From assembly GCF_002837145.1 (NCBI RefSeq), contig NZ_NWMV01000032.1:1-32876 (forward strand): a stretch of 32,876 nt of DNA, read 5' to 3'. Below, one piece after another: positions 1-8,466 of the stretch. The stretch is from Macromonas nakdongensis. GTDB lineage: Bacteria; Pseudomonadota; Gammaproteobacteria; Burkholderiales; Burkholderiaceae_C. How positions within the stretch are numbered: position 1 is the stretch's first letter; each line of letters starts with the position of its first letter. A model generated the notes under the pieces. The model worked only from the letters and a program-made list of their open reading frames with translations. It did no database searches and was not told where the DNA came from. The translations under genes were made by a program, and so were the position numbers.

Positions 1-1290
1 CAGGCCCACGCCGTCGGCCAGGTCCTGCAGCAACTGGCGTTTCAGGGCGCCGTCGGGCAGGGCGCTCCACAGCGGCTGCGCCTGGCTGGACATGCGGGCC
101 CGGCCTTCGTGGCTGTCCAGGTCGCAGCCGGCGGCGGCGGCCTCCAGCAGGAAGCGGCTCAGCGGCACGGCCTGCTGCACCGCCTCGGCAAAGGCCTCGG
201 GGCCGTGGGTGCGCACAAAACTGTCGGGGTCGTGTTCGGGCGGCAGGAACAGAAACTTCACGCTGCGCGTGTCGGTGGCCCAGGGCAGGGCGGCTTCCAG
301 GGCCTTGCGCGCGGCCCGGCGGCCGGCGGCATCGCCGTCAAAGCCGAACACCACCGCGTCGCTGAAGCGGAACAGCAGCCGCACGTGTTCGGGCGTGCAG
401 GCCGTGCCCAGGGTGGCCACCGCGTTGCCAAAGCCCAGTTGTGCCAAGGCGACCACGTCCATGTAGCCTTCGGTCACCAGCACGTACCCGGCCTGGCGGA
501 TGGCGGTGCGCGCCTCGAACAGCCCGTATAGCTCGTGGCCCTTGCTGAACACCGGCGTTTCCGGGGAGTTCAGGTATTTGGGCTCGCCCTGGTCCAGCAC
601 GCGCCCGCCGAAACCGATGCACTCGCCCTTGACGTTGCGGATCGGGAACATGATGCGGTCGCGGAAGCGGTCGTAGCGTTTGCCTTCCTTGGCGTCGGTG
701 CCGCCCTCGCCACTGGGGTCGTCCGGCGTGATGACCAGGCCGGACTCCACCAGCAGGGGGCTTTGGTAGTCGGGGAACACGGTGGACAAAAAGCGCCAGC
801 CTTCCGGCGCGTAGCCCAGGCCAAAGGTCTTGGCCACCTGGCCCGACAGGCCACGGCCTTTGAGGTAGTCGATGGCGCGGGGTGCGTGTTTGAGCTGCGC
901 CTTGTAGGCCTCGGCGGCCTTGTGCAGCACCTCGTTGAGGGTGCTCTGCTTCTTGCGCTGTTCGGCGGCGCGGGCCCGCTCCTGCGGGGGCACGTCTTCT
1001 TCGGGCACCTGCAGACCGGCCTGTTGGGCCAAGTCTTTGACCGCTTCGACGAAACCGATGCCGGTGTGCTCCATCAGAAAGCCGACCGCGTTGCCGTTCT
1101 TGCCACAGCCGAAGCAGTGGAAGAATTGCTTGGTGGGGCTGACGCTGAACGACGGCGATTTTTCTCCGTGGAAAGGGCACAGCCCCATGAAGTTGGCCCC
1201 GCCCTTCTTGAGCTGGACGTAGCGGCCCACCACCTCGACGATGTCGACGCGGGACAGCAACTCCTGGATGAAAGACTGGGGGATGGCCAC
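1..1290 (-). CDS. dnaG: DNA primase DnaG (C-terminal part beyond window)
   Basis: DnaG synthesises the RNA primers for chromosomal replication. The 430 residues in the window hold the N-terminal zinc-binding domain, with CHC2 ligands C38, H41, C59 and C62 (CPFH...CFGC), then the catalytic core with the TOPRIM motif VTEGYMDVVAL. The helicase-interacting C-terminal domain is off the left edge. The start is a GTG at 1290: an in-frame TAG lies only two codons upstream (1294-1296) and the next Met falls inside the zinc finger, so no other start fits. No convincing Shine-Dalgarno sequence is seen. It is divergent from the acyl-CoA synthetase gene. In this order dnaG is usually followed by rpoD, which would lie to the left. 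The identification is secure. Confidence 0.97.
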   Translation of the reverse strand, partial: MAIPQSFIQELLSRVDIVEVVGRYVQLKKGGANFMGLCPFHGEKSPSFSVSPTKQFFHCFGCGKNGNAVGFLMEHTGIGFVEAVKDLAQQAGLQVPEEDVPPQERARAAEQRKKQSTLNEVLHKAAEAYKAQLKHAPRAIDYLKGRGLSGQVAKTFGLGYAPEGWRFLSTVFPDYQSPLLVESGLVITPDDPSGEGGTDAKEGKRYDRFRDRIMFPIRNVKGECIGFGGRVLDQGEPKYLNSPETPVFSKGHELYGLFEARTAIRQAGYVLVTEGYMDVVALAQLGFGNAVATLGTACTPEHVRLLFRFSDAVVFGFDGDAAGRRAARKALEAALPWATDTRSVKFLFLPPEHDPDSFVRTHGPEAFAEAVQQAVPLSRFLLEAAAAGCDLDSHEGRARMSSQAQPLWSALPDGALKRQLLQDLADGVGL

Positions 1291-1400
1291 ACGCTATTTT
1301 CGCGCATCGCCAAGGCCCCGCCGAAGGGGCCCGAAACGGCGCCATCGATCGGGTACAGTCGGAGCAGATTCGTCACATGCAGCGATTTTTCGGAGTACCC

Positions 1401-3059
1401 ATGACCTCGATTTACGACCAGGACCTGCCCCGCACCGGCGCCAATTTCGCGCCCCTGAGCCCCTTGAACTTCATCGAGCGCACGGCCGAGGTGTACCCCG
1501 ACCGCCTGGCCATCGTCCATGGCCTGGGCCCCACCGCGCAGCGCCAGACCTGGGCCGAGACCTACGCCCGCTGCCGCCGCCTGGCCAGCGCCCTGCAGCG
1601 CGCCGGCATCGGCAAAAACCAGACTGTGGCGGTATTGCTTCCCAACACGCCGCCCATGGTCGAGGCCCATTTCGGCATCCCCATGGCCGGCGCGGTGCTC
1701 AACACCTTGAACACCCGGCTCGACCCGGAGGCCATCGCCTTCATGCTGGACCACGGCGAAGCCCGCGCCGTCATCGTCGATCCGGAATTCGCCGCCACCC
1801 TGCAAAAGGCCCTGGCCCTGCGCGCGTCCACGGCGCCGCTGCACATCATCGAAACCACCGATGCGCTCTACGGTCCGCCCACCGCGGCATTGGGCGGCAC
1901 CGATTACGAAGCCTTTCTGGCAGCGGGCGACCCCGAATTCGCCTGGGACATGCCCGGCGACGAGTGGGACGCCATCGCCCTGAACTACACCAGCGGCACC
2001 ACCGGCAACCCCAAGGGCGTGGTCTACCACCACCGGGGCGCGGCCCTCAACGCCATTTCCAACATCCTCGAATGGGACATGCCCAAGCACGCCGCCTACC
2101 TGTGGACCTTGCCCATGTTCCACTGCAACGGCTGGTGCTTCCCCTGGACCGTGGCGGCCCGCGCCGGTGTCAACGTCTGCCTGCGCAAGGTGGACGCGCA
2201 GCTCATTTTCGACCTGATGCGCGAGCACGGCGTGACCCACTACTGCGGCGCGCCCATCGTGCACGGGCTGCTGGTCAATGCGCCCGACGCGCTCAAGGTC
2301 GGCCTGCCCAGCGGCATCAAAGCCATGGTGGCCGGGGCCGCGCCGCCGGCGTCCATGATCGAGGGCATGGAGCAGATGGGTTTTGACCTGACCCACGTGT
2401 ACGGCCTGACCGAGGTTTACGGTCCGGCCACCGTCTGTGCCCAGCACGACGCCTGGGATGCGCTGGACATCGGCGAACGCGCCCGCCTCAACGCCCGCCA
2501 GGGGGTGCGCTACCACCTGCAGCGCGGTGCCCAGGTGCGCCACCCCGAAACCCTGGAGCCCGTGCCCTGGGACGGCGAAACCATGGGCGAGATCATGTTC
2601 CGTGGCAACATCGCCATGAAGGGTTATTTGAAGAACCCCAAGGCCACGCAGGAAGCTTTTGCCGGCGGCTGGTTCCACAGCGGCGACCTGGCGGTGCAGT
2701 ACCCCGATGGCTACCTCAAGATCAAGGACCGCAGCAAGGACATCATCATCTCGGGTGGCGAAAACATCTCGTCCATCGAGGTGGAGGACGTGCTCTACCG
2801 CCACCCGGCGGTGCTGGCCGCCGCCGTGGTGGCCAAACCCGACGCCCGCTGGGGCGAAACCCCCTGTGCCTTCGTGGAACTGAAGGCCGGCGCGCAGACC
2901 ACGCCCGAGGACATCGTGGCGCACTGCAAGCAGCACCTGGCCGGCTTCAAGGTGCCGCGCGCGGTGGTGTTCGGCGAACTGCCCAAAACCAGCACCGGCA
3001 AGATTCAGAAGTTCGAACTGCGCAAACAGGCCGGTTCGGCCAGCGCCATCGACGTCTGA
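1401..3059 (+). CDS. AMP-forming acyl-CoA synthetase (AlkK-like medium/long-chain fatty acid-CoA ligase)
   Basis: A 552-residue member of the ANL adenylating superfamily. It should activate a carboxylic acid to its acyl-AMP and then to the CoA thioester in the cytoplasm. The ATP-binding loop YTSGTTGNPKG is at residues 196-206, YGLTEVYGP starts at residue 334, the hinge region reads KDRSKDIIISGGEN, and the C-terminal PKTSTGK carries the catalytic Lys534. The ATG at 1401 is chosen because CGGAG lies 5 bases upstream; an in-frame ATG at 1377 lacks such a site. The closest remembered relatives are AlkK-type medium-chain and methylmercaptopropionate-type ligases, so the chain length of the substrate is uncertain. 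Nearby dehydrogenase, thioesterase and phasin genes agree with acyl-CoA metabolism, but this gene lacks the palindromic operator found before two of its neighbours. Confidence 0.93.
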   Translation: MTSIYDQDLPRTGANFAPLSPLNFIERTAEVYPDRLAIVHGLGPTAQRQTWAETYARCRRLASALQRAGIGKNQTVAVLLPNTPPMVEAHFGIPMAGAVLNTLNTRLDPEAIAFMLDHGEARAVIVDPEFAATLQKALALRASTAPLHIIETTDALYGPPTAALGGTDYEAFLAAGDPEFAWDMPGDEWDAIALNYTSGTTGNPKGVVYHHRGAALNAISNILEWDMPKHAAYLWTLPMFHCNGWCFPWTVAARAGVNVCLRKVDAQLIFDLMREHGVTHYCGAPIVHGLLVNAPDALKVGLPSGIKAMVAGAAPPASMIEGMEQMGFDLTHVYGLTEVYGPATVCAQHDAWDALDIGERARLNARQGVRYHLQRGAQVRHPETLEPVPWDGETMGEIMFRGNIAMKGYLKNPKATQEAFAGGWFHSGDLAVQYPDGYLKIKDRSKDIIISGGENISSIEVEDVLYRHPAVLAAAVVAKPDARWGETPCAFVELKAGAQTTPEDIVAHCKQHLAGFKVPRAVVFGELPKTSTGKIQKFELRKQAGSASAIDV

Positions 3060-3098
3060 ACGGGCGGCCCTCGCGGTGTCAGGAGGGCGGCGGGGCGG

Positions 3099-4622
3099 TC
3101 AGACGGCGACCACCCGGTTCTTGCCAGCCCGTTTGGCCGCGTACATGGCCTGGTCGGCGCGGTTGAGGGCATCGGTGCTGCTCTCTGTGCCCACCATCCG
3201 GGTCACCCCGGCGCTGAAGGTGATGAGCAGGCGCTTGTCGCCTTCCAGGAACAGGTGGGTGGTGAGTTCCCGCTGCAGGCGGGTGATCACGGCCACGGCT
3301 TCTTCCAGCTCGGTGTCGGGCAGCAGCACCACGAATTCCTCCCCGCCGTAGCGGGCGACCGAGTCGTGCGGCCGCAGCGAGCGCCGCGACACGTCGGCCA
3401 GGTGCTTCAGGGCACCGTCGCCGGTCAGGTGGCCGTGTTCGTCGTTGATTTTCTTGAAGTCGTCGATGTCCAGCACCGCCAGGCACACGTCGATGCCCAT
3501 GCGCTCGGCGCGCGAAAGTTCGCGGTTGGCCACTTCCAGCAGCCCCTTGCGGTTGAGCACGCCGGTCAGCAGGTCGTGGCTGGCCACCTCGCTCATCCGG
3601 TCGAGTTCCTGGCGCAGCCGCTCCACCTCGGCCTCGGCCTCGGTCGCCCGCTCGCGCAGCAGGTGCAGTTCTTCGCTGGTACGCCGGGTGTCCAGCGCCA
3701 TGGCCCGTGCCGACTGGATGGCCTCCTGCAACACCGGGGCCATGTCGCTCAGGCTCTGGGCCTGTTCCAGCCGGTTGGCGCAGTTTTCAAACTGCAGCTG
3801 GTACTTGTCGCTGTTGTCGGCGGTCTGGGCCAGTCGCTCCAGGAACACGCCCAGCGTTTCCTTCATGACGCGCTGGGCTTCCTGCGTCTGTTCGCGGGCG
3901 AGTGCCTGCTGGTGGATCAGGCCCTTGAGGCGGCGCTGCACATCTTCCAGGCGCCGGGCCGACAGCGGTGGTTGCGTGGCTTCGGCCAGCGCCGCCATTT
4001 GCTGCTGCAGCCAGGGGTTGTCGGGGCTGATCGCGTCGATCTGTTCGAACACGGTGTGCAGCAAACCCAGTAGGGTGCGGCGGATCTGCTCCTGTTCCTC
4101 GGCCACGAAGGACAGGCGAAAGGCAAAGTCTGCCATCATCTTGCGCAGGGTGGCGGGGTGTTGGCTGTCGAGTCGCAGGTAGTTGACCAGTTCCTCGGCC
4201 TGTTCCACCACCTTGGTGTCGTCGTTGCCCACCGCTGGCAGGGCATGGTCGATGATGCGCGCGGTCTGTTCAAGCAGTTCGGGCGGGAAGGCCTTTTCTT
4301 CGACCACGGCCACGGCGCTGGCCGTGGGCTCGGGCGTGTGGTGGTTCCTGAAGTGGTTGAGCAGGGCCTTTTCCAGGTCCTCCCAACTGTGCATGGAGAC
4401 GGCCTTGTTGAACTGGGCCTTGAAACGCAGCTGGCCGGGCGTGCGGTCGGGCAAGCCGTTGCCGATCTGGCGCAGGTTCTCCAGTGGGAAGGGCCGCAGG
4501 GGGCGCGTGCCGGCCACCTCGTGGTAGACGGTCTGGAAGTTATCGGGGGTGGGGGGGAGCTTGCGGGCGGTGAGCAACTTCACCGCCTCCCGGGCGATGT
4601 CCTGTGGCGTCAAGGCGGCCAT
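3099..4622 (-). CDS. Soluble GGDEF diguanylate cyclase
   Basis: A 507-residue protein predicted to make cyclic di-GMP from two GTP. The C-terminal GGDEF domain (about 345-505) has the active-site signature GGEEF at 426-430. Five residues before it is an intact RxxD inhibitory site (RPHD, 417-420), so product feedback inhibition is expected. No membrane segment or signal peptide is visible. The N-terminal 270 residues are a mostly helical region that I do not recognise by name. It is followed by a charged coiled coil (about 290-345) that probably dimerises the enzyme. The gene converges with the acyl-CoA synthetase gene, with only 39 bases between stops. A short inverted repeat lies just upstream of its start. 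Confidence 0.93.
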   Translation of the reverse strand: MAALTPQDIAREAVKLLTARKLPPTPDNFQTVYHEVAGTRPLRPFPLENLRQIGNGLPDRTPGQLRFKAQFNKAVSMHSWEDLEKALLNHFRNHHTPEPTASAVAVVEEKAFPPELLEQTARIIDHALPAVGNDDTKVVEQAEELVNYLRLDSQHPATLRKMMADFAFRLSFVAEEQEQIRRTLLGLLHTVFEQIDAISPDNPWLQQQMAALAEATQPPLSARRLEDVQRRLKGLIHQQALAREQTQEAQRVMKETLGVFLERLAQTADNSDKYQLQFENCANRLEQAQSLSDMAPVLQEAIQSARAMALDTRRTSEELHLLRERATEAEAEVERLRQELDRMSEVASHDLLTGVLNRKGLLEVANRELSRAERMGIDVCLAVLDIDDFKKINDEHGHLTGDGALKHLADVSRRSLRPHDSVARYGGEEFVVLLPDTELEEAVAVITRLQRELTTHLFLEGDKRLLITFSAGVTRMVGTESSTDALNRADQAMYAAKRAGKNRVVAV

Positions 4623-4642
4623 GTGAGCGAGATCCCCTGTGA

Positions 4643-4657
4643 AAGATGGGCCATCTT
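4643..4657. promoter_or_regulatory. Short inverted repeat upstream of the diguanylate cyclase gene
   Basis: AAGATGG, one base, then CCATCTT forms a perfect 7-bp dyad 21 bases upstream of the ATG at 4622. On the minus strand a TAAGAT sequence that could serve as a -10 box overlaps it. It may be an operator for the cyclase gene. A dyad this short can also arise by chance. Confidence 0.25.
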
Positions 4658-4692
4658 ACACCGGCGTCCCGCTCGGAGCAGGCCGCCCGGCT

Positions 4693-5451
4693 TCAGCGGG
4701 GTGCCAGGCGGATGGCGCCGTCCAGTCGGATCACCTCGCCGTTGAGCATGTCGTTTTCGATGATGTGCTTGGCCAGCTTGGCGTAGTCCTGCGGCGTGCC
4801 CAGGCGCGAGGGGAAAGGCACGCTGGCGGCCAGTGCGTCCTGCACCTCCTGCGGCATGCCAAACAGCATGGGCGTGCCGAAGATGCCGGGGGCGATCGTC
4901 ATGTTGCGCACGCCGTTGCGCGCCAGGTCGCGCGCGACTGGCAGGGTCATGCCGACCACGCCGCCTTTGGACGCGGCGTAGGCGGCCTGGCCGATCTGGC
5001 CGTCGTAGGCCGCCACGCTGGCGGTGGAAATCATCACGCCGCGTTCGCCGGTGGCTTCGGGTTCGTTTTTGCACATGGCGTCGGCGGCCAGGCGGATCAT
5101 GTTGAAGGTGCCGACCAGGTTGACCATGATGGTCTTGGTGTAGACGGCCAGCGAGTGGGCACCGTTCTTGCCCACGGTTTTTTCGGCCGGGGCGATGCCG
5201 GCGCAGTTGACCAGGCCCATGAACTTGCCCAGCGAGGTGGCCTTGGCGATGACCGCCTGGCCGTCGGCCTCGTTGCTCACGTCGCATTTCACGAAGGCGC
5301 CGCCGATCTCGCGCGCCACGGCTTCGCCTTTGTCGACCTGCATGTCGGCGATGACCACGGTCGCGCCGTTGGCCGCCAGCATGCGGGCGGTGCCTTCACC
5401 CAGGCCCGATGCGCCGCCGGTGACCACGAAAACTTTGCCTGCTATCTCCAT
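4693..5451 (-). CDS. Short-chain dehydrogenase, 3-hydroxyacyl-CoA dehydrogenase type II (HSD10-like)
   Basis: A 252-residue classical SDR enzyme. The NAD(P)-binding motif TGGASGLG is at residues 11-18 and NCAG at 82-85. The catalytic residues are N111, S145, Y158 and K162 (YAASK). Sequence around the active site ([16 protein letters not shown]) and the downstream IAPGIFGTP are characteristic of type II 3-hydroxyacyl-CoA dehydrogenases, which oxidise 3-hydroxy-(2-methyl)acyl-CoA in fatty-acid and branched-chain amino-acid breakdown. It is a single-gene unit with a perfect 20-bp palindrome ending 23 bases before the ATG, so it is probably repressed when its acyl-CoA substrate pathway is idle. 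Substrate preference is inferred from the family. Confidence 0.9.
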   Translation of the reverse strand: MEIAGKVFVVTGGASGLGEGTARMLAANGATVVIADMQVDKGEAVAREIGGAFVKCDVSNEADGQAVIAKATSLGKFMGLVNCAGIAPAEKTVGKNGAHSLAVYTKTIMVNLVGTFNMIRLAADAMCKNEPEATGERGVMISTASVAAYDGQIGQAAYAASKGGVVGMTLPVARDLARNGVRNMTIAPGIFGTPMLFGMPQEVQDALAASVPFPSRLGTPQDYAKLAKHIIENDMLNGEVIRLDGAIRLAPR

Positions 5452-5473
5452 CTGCTTGCTCCGGTTGGTTGTG

Positions 5474-5493
5474 TGACGTTTACGTAAACGTCA
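5474..5493. promoter_or_regulatory. Palindromic operator upstream of the SDR dehydrogenase gene
   Basis: TGACGTTTACGTAAACGTCA is a perfect 20-bp palindrome 22 bases upstream of the start at 5451. On the minus strand it follows a possible -10 box, CATAAT, so a bound protein would block transcription near +1. Almost the same sequence, including CATAATTGACGTTTACGT, recurs at 10022 before the nitroreductase. The shape recalls sites described for regulators of branched-chain amino-acid and fatty-acid catabolism in Burkholderiales (LiuR-type); that link is from memory and tentative. Confidence 0.75.
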
Positions 5494-5529
5494 ATTATGG
5501 ACGAAATCCGCCCGCTTGCCGAGGCCAGC

Positions 5530-5554
5530 AAAAAGGCCCGCACGGGGCGGGCCT
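5530..5554 (-). terminator. Rho-independent terminator of the iron-binding protein gene
   Basis: On the minus strand an 8-bp perfect stem (AGGCCCGC/GCGGGCCT) with a 5-base loop is followed by a run of five T. It lies 22 bases after the stop of the Fe(III)-binding protein gene. Confidence 0.85.
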
Positions 5555-5575
5555 GGGTGTGGCAGAGGTCTGGGC

Positions 5576-6628
5576 TTACTTGTAGCCGACCCGGTCCAAC
5601 ATCTGCTGCACCTTGGTCATGTTTTTGGCCACCACGCCCAGCGGGATGTTTTCGGCCTTGAAGTTGGCGCCGCCCATGGCCTTGAGCGCGGCGTTGTCCA
5701 CCTTCACGCCCTTGGCGGCGGGGTACTCGTTGTTGCCGTTGGCAAAGTAGTCCTGGGCGAAGGGGCTGGACAGGTACTCCATGAACTGGATGGCGTGCTC
5801 CCGGTTCTTGGCGTGCTTGGCCACGGCGGCCCCGCCGATGTTGACGTGCGTGCCCGTGCTGCCCTGGTTCGGGAACACCACGCGCACCCGCTCCATCACG
5901 GCGCGGTCTTCGGGCTTGCCCGACTTCAGCAACCGGGCGGCGTAGTAGGTGTTGGTCAGGGCCACGCCGCACTCACCGGCCGCCACGGCCTTGATCTGGT
6001 CGGTGTCGCCGCCTTTGGGCGCGCGCGCCATGTTGGCCACCAGGCCCTTGAGCCAGGCTTCGCCCTGGGCGTCGCCCAGGCGCTCCACGACGGTGGCGAA
6101 CAGGGACAGGTTGTAGGGGTGGGAACCGGAGCGGGTGCAGAGCAGTCCCTTCAGTTTCGGGTCGGCCAGTTGCTCGTAGGTGGCCACGTCCGCGGCCTTG
6201 ACGCGCAGCGGGTCGTAGACGATGACGCGGGCCCGGGTGGAGAAACCGGTCCAGGTCACGCCGTCGGCGGTGGGGGTGGCGCGCAGGTGGGCCGGAATGG
6301 CCGCGTCGAGCTTGGCCGATTTGATCGGCTGGAACAAGCCCTGGCTGTCGGCGGCCGCCATGCGGGCGGCGTCCACCAGCAGGATCACGTCGGCCGGCGA
6401 GGCCGCGCCCTCGGCCCGCAGTCGGGCGACAATGCCGGCGTCGTCCGCGTCCACCCGGTTGATCTTGATGCCGGTGGTCTTGGTGAAGGTGTCGTACATC
6501 ACCTCGTCGGTCTGGTAGTGCCGGGCCGAGTAGATGTTGAGCACCTTGTCTTGGGCCAGGGCGACGTGGGACAGGCTGGCCAGCGTGACCAGGCCGACCA
6601 ATTGGGCGATGCGGCGACGGAGAAGCAT
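5576..6628 (-). CDS. Fe(III) ABC transporter periplasmic substrate-binding protein
   Basis: A 350-residue periplasmic binding protein of the FbpA/FutA ferric-iron family. It should capture Fe3+ in the periplasm and deliver it to an ABC permease. A Sec signal peptide covers about residues 1-26 (MLLRRR, a hydrophobic core, then ALAQ). The mature protein begins DKVLNIYSARHYQTDE, typical of this family, and a tyrosine pair (NTYY) lies where iron-ligand tyrosines are found. The start at 6628 has AGGA upstream. No permease or ATPase gene is adjacent, so the transporter partners are encoded elsewhere. The upstream region is AT-rich and Fur-box-like, consistent with iron repression. A terminator follows. 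The gene is divergent from the patatin lipoprotein gene. Confidence 0.9.
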   Translation of the reverse strand: MLLRRRIAQLVGLVTLASLSHVALAQDKVLNIYSARHYQTDEVMYDTFTKTTGIKINRVDADDAGIVARLRAEGAASPADVILLVDAARMAAADSQGLFQPIKSAKLDAAIPAHLRATPTADGVTWTGFSTRARVIVYDPLRVKAADVATYEQLADPKLKGLLCTRSGSHPYNLSLFATVVERLGDAQGEAWLKGLVANMARAPKGGDTDQIKAVAAGECGVALTNTYYAARLLKSGKPEDRAVMERVRVVFPNQGSTGTHVNIGGAAVAKHAKNREHAIQFMEYLSSPFAQDYFANGNNEYPAAKGVKVDNAALKAMGGANFKAENIPLGVVAKNMTKVQQMLDRVGYK

Positions 6629-6659
6629 GAAAGGATCCTGCGGAGGTCTGTTGCGATGA

Positions 6660-6697
6660 TTTATATTAACACAAACGCGAATCATTATTGTTAATTG
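6660..6697. promoter_or_regulatory. AT-rich divergent promoter region with Fur-box-like sequence
   Basis: Between the iron-binding protein gene and the patatin gene is an abrupt AT-rich patch. Its AATCATTATT (6680-6689) matches nine of ten bases in the right half of the Fur consensus; the left half matches poorly. ATTAACA and TGTTAAT arms flank it as an inverted repeat. Given the ferric-iron gene downstream, a Fur site is plausible but imperfect. Confidence 0.5.
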
Positions 6698-6713
6698 ATG
6701 TAAGGAGTGGGGT

Positions 6714-7697
6714 TTGCAGCAACGACACACGTCATCTGACGCTGGGCCCAGTGCGCCCGCCATCGGGCGCCGCCGCCTGCTGGGCACCTTGGCCGTGGGC
6801 ATGGCCGGAGGCTTGGGGGGCTGTGTGGTCGTGCCCGTCGGAACGCCGCCCGCGGTGGCGGTGCCGCAGCCCGAACCGCCCCGGCTGCGGCCCCCGCGCA
6901 TCGGCCTGGCCTTGGGCGGCGGTGCCGCGCGGGGGTTTGCACACATCGGGGTGATCCAGGTGCTGGAACGCCAGGGCATCCGGCCAGACCTGGTGGTGGG
7001 CACCTCGGCCGGCAGCCTGGTGGCCGCCCTGTACGCCAGTGGCATGGGTGGCGCCCAGCTGGAGCAGGCCGCGCTGGACATGGAGGAGGCGACCATCGCC
7101 GACTGGACGCTGCCGATCTTCAACCGGGGCCTGCTGCGCGGCGAGGCCCTGGCCCGTTACGTCAACCGCCAGGTCAAAGGCAAGGCGCTGCAGGAGATGC
7201 GTTTGCCGCTGGGCATTCTGGCGACCGAGCTGCACAGCGGGCGCGGCGTGCTGTTCCAACGCGGTGACACCGGCACCGCGGTGCGCGCCTCCAGTGCCGT
7301 GCCCGGCGTGTTCACGCCGGTGGAGATCGGTGGGCGGGCGTTCGTGGATGGCGGCTTGGTGGCGCCGGTGCCGGTGGAGCAGGCCCGACAGATGGGGGCG
7401 GAACTGGTGATCGCGGTGGACATTTCCAGCCCACCCGATCAGGAGATGGGCAGCGATGCCTTGCGCGTGCTGCTGCAGACCTTCACCATCATGGGACAGA
7501 GCATCAACCGCCAGTTGCTGGCCCAGGCCGATGTGGTGGTGCGCCCGGCCCTGGCGGGCATGGGCAGCGCCGACTTTTCGGGGCGCCAGCGGGCCATGGC
7601 CGCGGGGCGCGAGGCCATGGCCGCGGCCTTGCCGCGTTTGCGCGAACAAACCGAAGCCCGGCGCCAGCCGGAGCCGCCCGCCCGCGCCCAGCCCTGA
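6714..7697 (+). CDS. Patatin-like phospholipase, predicted Tat-exported lipoprotein
   Basis: A 327-residue patatin-family serine hydrolase (RssA-like). The oxyanion-hole motif GGGAARG is at 68-74, the nucleophile Ser98 lies in GTSAG, and the dyad aspartate is D212 in DGG. The N-terminus has consecutive arginines (RRRLLG, 19-24), a hydrophobic stretch and a lipobox LGGC with Cys37. This indicates export, probably by the Tat route, and lipidation in the envelope. A proline-rich linker (about 41-61) precedes the enzyme domain. The start is TTG at 6714 with TAAGGAG six bases upstream; no ATG fits the signal peptide better. Expected activity is release of fatty acids from phospholipids; the natural substrate is unknown. 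Confidence 0.9.
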   Translation: MQQRHTSSDAGPSAPAIGRRRLLGTLAVGMAGGLGGCVVVPVGTPPAVAVPQPEPPRLRPPRIGLALGGGAARGFAHIGVIQVLERQGIRPDLVVGTSAGSLVAALYASGMGGAQLEQAALDMEEATIADWTLPIFNRGLLRGEALARYVNRQVKGKALQEMRLPLGILATELHSGRGVLFQRGDTGTAVRASSAVPGVFTPVEIGGRAFVDGGLVAPVPVEQARQMGAELVIAVDISSPPDQEMGSDALRVLLQTFTIMGQSINRQLLAQADVVVRPALAGMGSADFSGRQRAMAAGREAMAAALPRLREQTEARRQPEPPARAQP

Positions 7698-7707
7698 GCG
7701 TGGCCAG

Positions 7708-7735
7708 AAAAAAAGGCCTCGCAGAGCGAGGCCTT
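7708..7735 (-). terminator. Rho-independent terminator of the phasin gene
   Basis: A perfect 10-bp stem (AAGGCCTCGC/GCGAGGCCTT) with a 3-base loop is followed on the minus strand by a T-run. It lies between the convergent patatin and phasin genes and may work in both directions. Confidence 0.85.
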
Positions 7736-7794
7736 GAAAGGGTCCCTGAATCCGATTTCGAAGAGACCCGAGGAGACAACCGGAAAAATCGGGA

Positions 7795-8337
7795 TCAGCG
7801 CTTCTTGGCGACCGGCTTGGCGGCCGACAGGGCGTTGTTGGTCATGGCGGTGAAGTTGGTCTCGGCCATTTCGCTGGCCTGCTTGACGGCCTTTTGCACC
7901 GATTCCATGGCGTTGGTGGCGGCCGACACGGCGTTCTTCATCACGGCAACGGCGGTTTCGGAGCCGGCCGGGGCGTTCTTGGCCACGTTGTCCACCACGG
8001 ACATGAATTTCTGCTGGGCTTCGGCGGCCTGGCTTTCGGCGGCTTTGGCGAACTCGGCGCCGGTGCCGGAAGCGATTTCGTACAGCTGGCGGCTGTAAGC
8101 GGCGGCTTTTTCGGCCAGAGGTTGCATCAGGGAGGCTTGCAGGGTCAGCAGTTCCTGGGCGTCTTTCACGCTCATGATGGCCTGGGTGCTGGTGGCGGAT
8201 TCGGTCAGCGCGGCCTTGGTCGCCTGCACGTTCAGTTCGACCAGCTTTTCAATGCCTTCGAAGGCTTTCTGGGTCAGGCCGAACAGGGTTTCGACATTGG
8301 CTTTTTGTGCGGCGATCAGTTGTTCTGCGGTCAGCAT
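7795..8337 (-). CDS. phaP: Phasin family protein (PHA granule-associated)
   Basis: A 180-residue, almost wholly helical, alanine-rich protein beginning [20 protein letters not shown], the usual phasin opening in Burkholderiales. Phasins coat polyhydroxyalkanoate granules in the cytoplasm and control their size and number. The length, the heptad-like Ala/Glu/Gln pattern and the basic C-terminal tail (PVAKKR) fit the family. GGAG lies 8 bases before the ATG at 8337. The upstream region carries a good sigma-70 promoter between two copies of a GC-rich dyad, consistent with control by a PhaR-type repressor that is released when polymer accumulates. A strong terminator follows, so the gene is monocistronic. 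PHA synthase genes are not in this window. Confidence 0.93.
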   Translation of the reverse strand: MLTAEQLIAAQKANVETLFGLTQKAFEGIEKLVELNVQATKAALTESATSTQAIMSVKDAQELLTLQASLMQPLAEKAAAYSRQLYEIASGTGAEFAKAAESQAAEAQQKFMSVVDNVAKNAPAGSETAVAVMKNAVSAATNAMESVQKAVKQASEMAETNFTAMTNNALSAAKPVAKKR

Positions 8338-8409
8338 GTGCGTACTCCGTTGTGGTGATGAAGCATGTTGAGAGCCGCCTGAGCGGGGCAAGTCCAGGAC
8401 CTGGCCGGT

Positions 8410-8426
8410 TTGCTGCGCTGCAACAT
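8410..8426. promoter_or_regulatory. Candidate PhaR-type operator, proximal copy
   Basis: TTGCTGCGCTGCAACAT lies just downstream of the phasin -10 box, around the expected transcription start. It matches the second copy (read on the minus strand) at 15 of 17 positions. PhaR repressors are known to bind phasin promoters; the assignment here is an inference from context. Confidence 0.55.
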
Positions 8427-8433
8427 GGTTCAA

Positions 8434-8461
8434 ATTATATGACCTGTTCCGGGAATTGCAA
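8434..8461 (-). promoter_or_regulatory. Sigma-70 promoter of the phasin gene
   Basis: On the minus strand a TTGCAA -35 box (8461-8456) is separated by 16 bases from a perfect TATAAT -10 box (8439-8434). It is one of the best promoter matches in this GC-rich region and lies between the two candidate operators. Confidence 0.75.
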
Positions 8462-8466
8462 GCTTT

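Noticed and set aside
1074-2936. 620-codon open frame on the minus strand across the acyl-CoA synthetase gene
   Set aside because: Its Gly/Ala/His/Arg-rich, repetitive translation is the antisense shadow of a high-GC gene; the plus-strand gene has all catalytic motifs.
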